Below, piece by piece: positions 56,702 through 64,000 of a stretch of DNA of 64,000 bases. Each line of letters starts with the position of its first letter. The first letter of the stretch is position 1. The DNA lies in NCBI GenBank assembly GCA_017311185.1, contig JAESUZ010000756.1, positions 2,294,001 to 2,358,000 of the forward strand, read 5' to 3'. A model generated the notes under the pieces. It had not been told where the DNA came from. It worked only from the letters and a program-made list of their open reading frames with translations, and searched no databases. Source of the stretch: Proteles cristata cristata. Its lineage: Eukaryota > Chordata > Mammalia > Carnivora > Hyaenidae. Both the position numbers and the translations under genes were made by a program.

Positions 56702-56942
56702 ATGCACATGCATTCGTTAGGTTTTTCTACACACAAGACCACTGAAAATAAAGACAGGTTTACTTCTGCTTTTTTAATATGGACATCTTTCTTTTCCTTA
56801 CCTCTAGTACAACAAACGCAATGCTGAATTTAAAGGCTGAGAGTAGATATCCTGATATAAGGGGGAAAACATTTTGTTTTCTACAATTGTGCTGTTAGCT
56901 ATAGGTTGAAGAAGTCCCCTTCCATCTTAGGAGATAATTGTT

Positions 56943-56977
56943 TACATTTTATCTTAGCCAAAAGGCTGAGAAGCTAT
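56943..56977 (-). pseudogene. RNU2 fragment: U2 snRNA 5'-end fragment (retro-inserted)
   Basis: On the minus strand, 56977 down to 56943 aligns without gaps to nucleotides 1-35 of vertebrate U2 snRNA, with 31 of 35 matching by eye. The core 'cttttggctaagat' is intact. It starts exactly at U2 nucleotide 1 and lies within a L1 body. The 7-bp direct repeat 'ggagata' flanks it at 56930-56936 and 56979-56985, as expected for a target-site duplication. U2 is the spliceosomal branch-point RNA; this fragment is far too short to function and lacks the Sm site and 3' stem-loops. Confidence 0.85.
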
Positions 56978-57190
56978 GGGAGATATTTTTTTAAATCATA
57001 AATGTATATTAGATTTTTCTTAAGTTTTTCCAAAAGGTATTATGATCATGTGTTTTTATCTATTTATGTTATATCATATTACTATGCTATTGGTTATTCT
57101 ATTGTTATTATTCAACTGATATGCTATATTACATTAGTTGACTTTTTAATGCTACCCAGGGTCATATTGCATAATTCTTTTTATGTATTT

Positions 57191-57225
57191 TGGATGCTTA
57201 ACTGGCTGAACCACACAGGTGCCCC
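57191..57225 (-). mobile_element. CAN-SINE head-only remnant
   Basis: 35 bp, 'ggatgcttaactggctgaac' followed by 'cacacaggtgcccc', equals the first 35 or so bases of a SINE in reverse. Body and tail are absent. L1 sequence on either side is not contiguous, so a deletion probably ran from within the SINE into the L1. Confidence 0.85.
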
Positions 57226-57340
57226 TCATTTCTTTATGATCTGTTGTGATAGTTTCTATTTTATATCTGATTTTGGCAATTTGGCTTCTCTCTTTGTGTC
57301 TTAGTCAGTTGCTGAAGATGTTTTTTTTGCTGATATTTTA

Positions 57341-57781
57341 TTTTATTTTTTTTAATGTTTTATTTATTTCTAGGAGAGAGAGAGAGACAGCGTGAGCAGG
57401 GCAGGATCAGAGAGAGAGGGAATCACAGACTCTGAAACAGGCTGCAGGCTTTGAGCTGGCAGTCAGCACAGAGCCCGACGCAGCGCTTGAACCCACGAAC
57501 CACGAGATCATGACCCAAGCGAAAGTCGGACGCTTAACTGACTAAGCCACCCAGGCGCCCCATATTTTATTTTATTTTTTAAATTTCATTTACTTTGAGA
57601 GAGAGTGCAAGACTGTGGGGAAGGGCAGAGAGAGAGAGGGAGGGAGAGGATCTCAAGTAGGCTCCACACTGTCAGCATAGAGCATGACATGGAGCTTGAT
57701 CTCATGAACCATGAGAATATGACCTGAGTCTAAATCAACATTTGGACTCTTAACTGGTTGAGCCACCCAAGTATCCCTATT
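57341..57781 (-). mobile_element. CAN-SINE (older, class C), split by a younger SINE
   Basis: The older copy's body is 57580-57777, ending 'cacccaagtatccc'. Its own TSD 'ttgctgatatttta' (57327-57340) and 'ttgctgctatttta' (57782-57795) brackets both SINEs, showing that the young copy at 57351-57561 entered its T-rich tail afterwards. Confidence 0.88.
57351..57561 (-). mobile_element. CAN-SINE, young class A, nested in an older SINE, with 18-bp TSD
   Basis: Class A markers ('gggaatcacagactctgaaa', 'ggcagtcagcacagagcccg', 'aagcgaaagtcggacgctta'). TSD 'atattttattttattttt' at 57333-57350 and 57562-57579. Confidence 0.94.
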
Positions 57782-57840
57782 TTGCTGCTATTTTAAAAGG
57801 ACCTTTTTTCAGTTTCATTGATTTTCCCTATAGTACTTCT

Positions 57841-58589
57841 GTTTTCTCCTCTATGTTATTATTGCCATGCATATTACTTATTTACGCATTATAAATCCAA
57901 CAATATAGTATTATAATTATCTATTTATATTATCATATCTTCTAAAATAATTATGACAAGAAAGGAGAAAAATACATTTGTAAAGTCTTTTATATTAACT
58001 CACACATTTATTATGTCTGGAGATCTTTATCTCTTACTTTAAATTCAAGCTACATCTGATAATCCTTTAACTTATCAATTTGTTATCTCAGAATAACCTC
58101 CTTCCTTCATTCCTCCTTTGGGGTATTGCTATGCTAGTAATTATGTGACAGCTACTACATATTTATATGTTATATATACAACAGTACAGTTTTATAATTA
58201 TTGCCTTATACAATTATCTTAAACAAATTAAGAATGGAGGAAAATATATATTTATACCATTTTCTATTTTTACCTATCTATGTAATTGCTGTTACCAGTA
58301 CTCTGTATTTTAATGGTTTCATTTCCTTTCAACCTGAAGCACTTGCTTTTGCATTTCTTATTTATTGCAAAGGATTTAGTATCAACAAATTCTCTGCCTG
58401 TGTTTATCCAGTAATACATTTGTTTACCTTTACTTTTGCAAGGGAGTTTTGTAAGATATATAAATCTTAGTTGGCATTTTTCTTTGTGTACTTTAAGTAT
58501 GTCATTATGCTCTCTTCTGGCCTCCACTGCTTTCAGAGAGAAGCCAGCTCTTGCTTTTATTGTGGTTCCTTGGCATATGATCAGTCATT
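57841..58589. other. AT-rich, probably LINE-derived, unassigned
   Basis: Lies between two antisense L1 bodies. The end (about 58450-58580: 'gcatttttctttgtgtactt', 'gctctcttctggcctccact', 'gagaagccagctcttgcttt') resembles sequence often found in old L1/HAL1-type repeats. Overlapping frames on both strands at 58201-58527 are unsupported. Confidence 0.4.
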
Positions 58590-59290
58590 TTTTATCTGAA
58601 TAGTATTCCATTGTATAGATGTACACAGTTTACTATCCACTCACCGATTGAAAATGTCTTAGCTGCTTCCAAGTTTTGGGAGTTATGAATAAAGCTGGTA
58701 TAATCATCCGTGTGCAGATTTTGTGTGGACATAAGATTTTGACTCATTTAATAAATATCAATGAGTGTGATTCCTAAATTGTATGGTGGAACTACATTTA
58801 GATTTATAAGAAACTTCCAAAATGGCTATGCCATTTTGAATTCTACCAGCAATGAATGGGAATTCTTGTTATCTCATCCTGGCTAGCATCTGATGTCAGT
58901 GTTTTGGATTTGGGCCATTCTAATGAATGCGTCATAATATCCCACTGTTGCTTTAATTAGCAATTCCCTAATACATTCATGTCTTCTTATTGTTGATTTT
59001 GAGTTGTTTGTATATTTTGGATACCAGTCTATCATCAGATATGTGTTTTACAGGTATATATTCTTAATAGTATCTTTAACAGGGCAGAACTTTTTAATTT
59101 TGGTGAAGTTCAACCTTTAATTATTTCTTTCATAGACTGGTGTTAGATCTATGAAGTCACTGCCAAATCCCAAATCACCTAGATTTCTCCTGTGTTATCT
59201 TCTAAGGGTATTACCAGTTTTCATTTTACATATATGCCTATGTTCTACTTTGAGTTTGTTTTGGTGAATGTATAAGGTCTGTGTTGAGAT

Positions 59291-59357
59291 TCTTCTTCTT
59301 CTTCTTCTTCTTCTTCTTCTTCTTCTTCTTCTTCTTCTTCTTCTTCTTCTTCTTCTT
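59291..59357 (+). repeat. (TTC)n triplet repeat (GAA on the minus strand)
   Basis: About 22 pure TTC units inside the antisense L1. It creates a poly-Arg chance frame on the minus strand. Long GAA/TTC tracts can form triplex DNA. Confidence 0.98.
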
Positions 59358-59405
59358 TTTGTAGATATCCAATTTTTCCAATACACTTTGTTGAAAAGTA
59401 TATTG

Positions 59406-59429
59406 TATTAGTCTTCAAAAAGACTAATA
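59406..59429. repeat. Small perfect inverted repeat (10-bp arms)
   Basis: 'tattagtctt', loop 'caaa', 'aagactaata', 48 bp after the (TTC)n array. Probably fortuitous within the L1 relic. Confidence 0.7.
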
Positions 59430-59929
59430 ATGTTTCTGCTCCTTGTCAAGCACCAGGTGGCTGTATTTGTGGGGGTCTATTTCTGGGATCTCTAATCTAT
59501 TCTGTTAATCTATATGTCTTTTCTTTCACCAAGACCACACTGTCTTGATTATTGTAGCATTGTAGTAAGTCTGAAGTAGTGCAGTATCAGTCATTCAGCT
59601 TTGTTCTCTTTTACTACTGTGTTGATTATTCTGAGTCTTTTGCCTTTCCATATAAATTTTAGAATTAGCTTAGCAATGACCATAAAATTTCTAGCTGGAA
59701 TTTTGATTGGAACTGCAATAAATCTATATATGAGTTTGTAAAGAACTGAGATCTTTTAACAATATTATGACTTCCTACCTCTAAATATGCAATATCTCTC
59801 CATTTATTTAGATCTTTTATTTTTAATTTCTTTCATGAGAGTTTTGTGGATTTTTCTCTCATGTAAATCTTGTACATATTTTGTAAGAGATATACCTACG
59901 TATTTATTTTTTTGGTGTTAATATAAATG

Positions 59930-60144
59930 TTTTTTTTTTTTTTAATTTCCAGGAAAGAGAGAGAGAGAGAGACAGCGTGAGCAGGGGAGGGTCAGAGAGA
60001 GAAGGAGTCACAGACTGAAACAGGCTCCAGGCTCCAAGCAGGCAGTCAGCACAGAGCCCGACGCTGGGCTCGAACCCACGAACCGCGAGATCATGACTTA
60101 AGCGAAAGTCGGACGCTTAACCGACTAAGCCACCCAGGCGCCCC
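59930..60144 (-). mobile_element. CAN-SINE, young class A, inside antisense L1
   Basis: Class A copy, CpG-rich, ending 'cacccaggcgcccc'. Short TSD 'taaatg' at 59924-59929 and 60145-60150. Confidence 0.93.
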
Positions 60145-61477
60145 TAAATGGTATTTTTTTAAACTTCAAATTCCAATTGTTGATTGCAGGTGTATAGGAA
60201 AACAATTACCTTTGTATCCTACAACCCTTGCTCTAATCTCTTATAGATTCCGCTATTTTTTTTGATCAGGGAACTCTTTCTAAATAGACAATTATACCAT
60301 CTGTGAATAAATACAGTTTTATTGCTTCCTTCCCAATGTTGTGTAATTCCTTTCCTTGTCTTATTAGCTAGGGACTTCAAGTAACATGTTGAATAGAAAT
60401 AGTGAAATGGCATATATTAATATGATCATTTTTTTTCCTTAGTTATTTTGTTTCTCTGATGGATTGAATTGATTTTTTAAATTTGGACCCAACTTGCATA
60501 ACTGGAATAAATCCCAGTAGGGCATGGGGTGTAAATCTTTTTTATATATTGTTGCACTTAATTTGCTGATATTTCATTGAGGATTTTTCCATGACCCATA
60601 TATGGGTCAAGAGAGAGATTTTTATTGTCATTTCTTATAATATCTTTGTTTCTGATAATAGGATAATGTTGGACTTAGAGAATCGGTAAGAAGTGCTCCT
60701 TCTGCTTCTATCTTCTGGAAGAGGTTGTAGAGAATAGCTGTAATTCTTTTCTTTAAATATTTGGCAGAATTCACCAGAAAACTCATTGGGTCTGGTGCTT
60801 TGTGTTTGGGAGGTTATTATTATTGTTTCAATTAACTTAATAAACATAAGTGTATTCAAATTAACCTATTTCTCCTTGTGTATGATTTGGTAAATTCTGA
60901 CCTTTAAGAAATTGATATATTTCATCTATGTTATTAAAGTCCTATGCATAGTGTTGTGCATGATATTCCTTTATAATTTTTTAATATCTGTGAGTTAGTA
61001 ATATGTCTTTTCTCTTTTTTCCTTTATTAGCCTGTGTAGGAATTTATCAACTTTATTTATCTTTTCAGAAAACTAGCTTCCAATTTTGCTGATTTTCTCC
61101 TTGATTTTATGTTTTAAATTTAATTGATTTTCCATTTTCGTAGCTGTTTTTTCTATTTCCTTTGAATTTAATTTATTCTTTTTTTTCTAATTTACAAAGG
61201 TAGAAAATTAGAGTATTTATTTTTCCAATACATGCATTCAGTGCCATAAATTTCCTTCTAAGAAATGCTTTTGCTGCATCTCACAGATATTAAATTGTAT
61301 TTGAATTTTAATTTAGTTAAAATATTTAAAATTCTTTCTTGAGACCTCTTTGACTCATGTATTTTTTAGTGTGTATTTTTAATTTCCAAATATTTTGGAA
61401 TCTTCCAGCTATATTTCTACTGTTCATTTCTAGTTTAATTCTAGAGAGCATACTCTGTATGGTTTCTATTGTTTTAA

Positions 61478-61677
61478 TTTTTTTTTAATTGAGACAGAGA
61501 GAAACAGAGCATGAGTGGGGGAGGGGCAGAGAGAAAGGGAGACACAGAATCCGAAGACAGGCTCCAAGCTCTGAGCTGTCAGCACAAAACATGATGAGGG
61601 GCTCAAACCCACGAACCGGGAGATCATGACCTGATCCGAAGTCCGACTCTTAACCGACTGAGCCACCCAGGCGCCCC
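61478..61677 (-). mobile_element. CAN-SINE, class B, with 13-bp TSD, inside antisense L1
   Basis: 'gacacagaatccgaagacag', 'gatccgaagtccgactctta', ending 'cacccaggcgcccc'. TSD 'tctattgttttaa' at 61465-61477 and 61678-61690, perfect. Confidence 0.95.
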
Positions 61678-62443
61678 TCTATTGTTTTAAACTTATAAAA
61701 GTGTTTATATTCAGAATGTTGTCCATCTTGCTGAATGTTCCATGTGAGCTTGAGAAGAAAGTGTATTCTGCTATTGCTGGATGAAATATTCTGTAAATGT
61801 CAATTAGATCACATTGATGGATGATATTTTTCAGTTGATCCTTTTTGATTTTCTGCTCCTGGATCTGTCGACCACTGACAAAGGTGTGTTGAAGTCTTCA
61901 ACTCTACTAGTGGTGTTGTCCTTACTTCGATCAGTTTTGTCTCATGTAGTTTGATTTTATTTTGTTAGGTGAATGCAAGCTAAAAATTATTGTCTTCTTA
62001 AAGAATTGATCTCTTAATCATGATGTAATACCATGTTTTCATTCTGACAATTTTCCTTGTTTTGAAATCTGTTTTTTCTGAAATTAATATAGTTCTTCCA
62101 GGTTTCTTTTGATTAGTGTTATGGTACATCATTTTTATCCTTTTGCTGTTAGCTATCTATGTCTTAATAGTTAAAGTTGGTTTCTCATAATATGGCCTTG
62201 ATTTCATATCCATTGTATGTCTATGTTTTTTCATTGGTATATTTAAAACACCTACATTAAAAATGATTATAATATGGTTGGTTAAAATCTATCATATTTC
62301 TTATTATTTTTTCACTTTGTTATATTAATTCTCTGTTTTTTAACTTTTCTCTTTTCTCACCTCTTTGATTTTATTTGAGCATTTGTTTTATTATTCTACC
62401 TTCTGTCCTCTCTTAGTATATCAATTATATATATTAAAAAATA

Positions 62444-62623
62444 GGGGCACCTGGGTGGCTCAGTCAGTTGAGTGTCTGACTTCAGCTTAGGTCATGATCT
62501 CGCTCACGGGTTCAAGCCCCACATCAGGCTCTGTGCTGACTGCTCAGAGCCTGGAGCCTGCTTCAGATTCTGTGTCTCCCTCTCTGTCTGCCCCTACCCT
62601 GCTCATGCTCTGTCTCTCTCTCA
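62444..62623 (+). mobile_element. CAN-SINE, class B
   Basis: Head 'ggggcacctgggtggctcag', 'gactgctcagagcctggagc', 'gattctgtgtctccc', ending at 'tctctcaaaataaa', where the tail has expanded into the next feature. Confidence 0.93.
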
Positions 62624-62631
62624 AAATAAAA

Positions 62632-62678
<47 letters not shown>

Positions 62679-62679
62679 A
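62624..62679 (+). repeat. (AAAT)n microsatellite grown from a SINE tail
   Basis: About 13 to 14 AAAT units, continuous with the 'aaataaataaa' tail of the SINE. Confidence 0.96.
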
Positions 62680-62737
62680 CTAAGTTACCTTAGAGTTTTT
62701 AAATAAACATTTATAAAAATCTGAATCCATTTTATTT

Positions 62738-62958
62738 TTTTAATTAAAATTTTCTTATGTTTATTTACTTACTTTTGAGAGAGAAAAAGCACAAGGGAAG
62801 AAGGGACACAGAGAGAGAGGGAGACACAGAATCCAAAGCAGTCTCCAGGCTTTGAGGTGTCAGCTCAGAGCGTGATGCAGGGCTGGAACTCAGAAAGCAT
62901 GAGATCATGACCTGAGCTAAAGTCAGATGCTTAATCGGCTGAGCCACCCAGGTGCCTC
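62738..62958 (-). mobile_element. CAN-SINE, class B
   Basis: Antisense; 'gacacagaatccaaagcagt', 'gagctaaagtcagatgctta', ending 'cacccaggtgcct'. First of four antisense SINEs in about 1 kb. Confidence 0.92.
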
Positions 62959-62965
62959 TGAATTT

Positions 62966-63195
62966 TTTAAAAATACTTATTTATTTTTGAGTGAGAGAGA
63001 GAGAAAGAGAGAGACAGAGACAGAGACACAGAGTATGAGTGGAGGAGGGGAAGAGAGAGAGACACACACAGAGTCTGAGGTAGGCTCCGGACCCCTAGCT
63101 GTCAGCACAGAACCTGATGGGGGGCTGAAATCTGTGATACATGGAGATCATGACCTGAGTCGAACACTTAATGGACTGAGCCAACCAAGCGCCCC
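62966..63195 (-). mobile_element. CAN-SINE, class B
   Basis: Antisense; long (GA) tract, 'ggtaggctccggacccctag', ending 'ccaaccaagcgcccc'. 'aatctgagttcatttt' after it resembles 'aatctgaatccatttt' before the preceding SINE, so one of the two inserted into the other's tail. Confidence 0.88.
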
Positions 63196-63304
63196 AATCT
63201 GAGTTCATTTTCAGTCCATTGTTCCACTTCACTGGTGCAGGTATAATTAAATATTTATAATTTTCCTACTTAAAACTAAGTATTCCTACCCTTTATTCTT
63301 CTTT

Positions 63305-63520
63305 TTTTTTTTTTTAAATGTTTTATTTATTTCTAGGAGAGAGAGAGACAGCGTGAGCAGGGGAGGGTCAGAGAGAGAGGGAGTCACAGACTGAAACGGG
63401 CTCCAGGCTCCGAGCTGGCAGTCAGCACAGAGCCCGACGCGGGGCTCGAACCCACGAACCGTGAGATCATGACCTAAGCGAAAGTCAGACGCTTAACCGA
63501 CTAAGCCACCCAGGTGCCCC
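63305..63520 (-). mobile_element. CAN-SINE, young class A
   Basis: Antisense class A copy with T-run tail, 'gggagtcacagactgaaacg' and 'gcccgacgcggggctcgaac', ending 'cacccaggtgcccc'. Near-identical to the copy at 27748-27970. Confidence 0.95.
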
Positions 63521-63523
63521 ATC

Positions 63524-63710
63524 TTTTTTTTTTTTTTTTAAGTTTATTTACTTATCCAGCAGAGGGAGAGGAAGACACAGAATCTAAAGTGGGCTCCAGG
63601 CTCTGAGCTGTCAGCACTGAACCTGAAGTGGGGCTCAAACTCACAAGCCCTGGGATCATGACCTGAGCCAAAGTAGGATGCTGAACTGACTGAGCCTCCC
63701 AAGGTGCTCT
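63524..63710 (-). mobile_element. CAN-SINE, class B
   Basis: Antisense; lies directly behind the young copy, whose insertion site appears to be its T-rich tail. Contains 'gacacagaatctaaagtggg' and 'gagccaaagtaggatgctga', ending 'caaggtgctct'. Confidence 0.88.
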
Positions 63711-64000
63711 TTAAGGACTTCATTAAGTGGAGAGAGAGCAGCTCATCCTTGAAGATTCAGTACTGTGAGATGGAAATGAGGTAGCACATGTCTTGTATGG
63801 GAAACAAAGACGTAACGAGTGTTATGGCCACTTTCTGCTCCGGAGCCAGTGTTCTGCTGCTGCAAAAAGGTCATAGAAAGAGAACCGATTCTGATTGAAA
63901 TTCCAAAATATCCATAAGCATTATAGAAACCCTGAGTACATAATGAGGGATGAGATTGGGAGTCTTATACTTGAATATATTAGACTTGTAGACTTCTCAG
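63711..64000. other. Non-coding, no recognised element
   Basis: Single-copy-looking sequence to the window edge. Confidence 0.35.

Larger units (their letters stand above)
55340..57840 (-). mobile_element. Antisense L1 ORF2 body 1, decayed and interrupted
   Basis: The + strand reads as reversed L1 ORF2: 'ttttggtgtctttgcctaac', 'gtcttacatttaagtctgat', 'agttaatttttgtgcgtggt', 'atccctaaatatttcattca' (approximate), 'ggtttttctacacacaagac', 'tattatgatcatgtgttttt', 'cagtttcattgattttccct'. Three sense or antisense SINE groups, a (TG)n array, a U2 fragment and an internal deletion interrupt it. No frame survives. Confidence 0.8.
58590..62440 (-). mobile_element. Antisense L1 ORF2 body 2, near-complete but decayed
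   Basis: Reading up the + strand gives reversed L1 ORF2 from its C-terminal end ('gtattccattgtatagatgt', 'gctgcttccaagttttggga', 'ctaccagcaatgaatgggaa') through the middle ('ttgattattgtagcattgta', 'caccagaaaactcattgggt', 'tgctgcatctcacagatatt') to the 5' side near 62440. Two SINEs (59930-60144 and 61478-61677) and a (TTC)n array interrupt it. Many stops; no coding capacity. Confidence 0.85.

Noticed and set aside
56552..56840. Cys/Val-rich frame crossing (TG)n
   Set aside because: The cysteine/valine run is the translated microsatellite inside antisense L1; similar artefacts occur at 31540-31948 and 48797-49021.
59195..59386. Minus-strand frame with a long poly-arginine run
   Set aside because: Direct translation of the (TTC)n microsatellite inside a decayed L1.
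62738..63710. Regularly spaced similar units resembling a CRISPR-like or satellite array
   Set aside because: The units are independent antisense CAN-SINE insertions of different subfamilies, with unrelated spacers and their own insertion marks.

Overview
This window is non-coding mammalian DNA, most likely from a feliform carnivoran (cat-like suborder). The main evidence is about 42 copies of the carnivore tRNA-Lys-derived SINE (CAN-SINE/SINEC), each with a head near 'cctgggtggctcagtcggttaag', a (TC)n tract and an 'aataaataaa' tail. It also holds carnivore-style L1 3' ends, L2, MIR, MER5, Tigger and MLT1 relics, and many (TG)n, (GGAA)n and (TTC)n microsatellites. I see no CpG island, no convincing protein-coding exon of a host gene and no functional RNA gene. 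The longest open frames are L1 ORF2 relics, reading frames inside SINEs or MITEs, or chance frames. I read the window as intergenic or deep intronic.

Layout. 1-8 kb: mostly old single-copy sequence with one young SINE (766-989), an MLT1 LTR (4006-4437), an L2 (4775-5235) and a purine-rich tract. 8-10 kb: an L1 3' half carrying two SINE insertions. 10-13.5 kb: MIR/L2/MER5 fragments and an unusually repeat-poor block (12.85-13.43 kb). 13.5-16.1 kb: an antisense L2 broken open by two SINEs and an L1 3' UTR. 16.7-17.0 kb: a TA-flanked MITE with a sister copy at 55.0 kb. 21.7-23.3 kb: a decayed L1 3' end followed by (GGAA)n. 24.5-28.7 kb: SINEs and two sense L2s; one SINE carries a 157-bp copy of DNA from about 690 bp upstream. 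29-33.7 kb: microsatellites, a 40-bp tandem duplication and an old LINE-like 3' end. 33.7-34.6 kb: a young 5'-truncated L1 with a 12-bp target-site duplication and an uninterrupted ORF2 tail. 35-54 kb: the most SINE-poor part, with MIR/L2 relics, nested MER5 elements, a Tigger2-like element and a 53-bp perfect inverted duplication. 55-62.4 kb: two decayed antisense L1 ORF2 bodies, the first containing a 35-nt U2 snRNA 5' fragment. 62.4-63.7 kb: five SINEs in close succession.

No genes work together here. The interest lies in retrotransposition history (a distinct young SINE subfamily, snRNA capture, nested insertions) and in several small local duplications that look like replication template switches. 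I found no operon-like, CRISPR-like or other undescribed functional system. Family names come from remembered consensus features; no database search was run.
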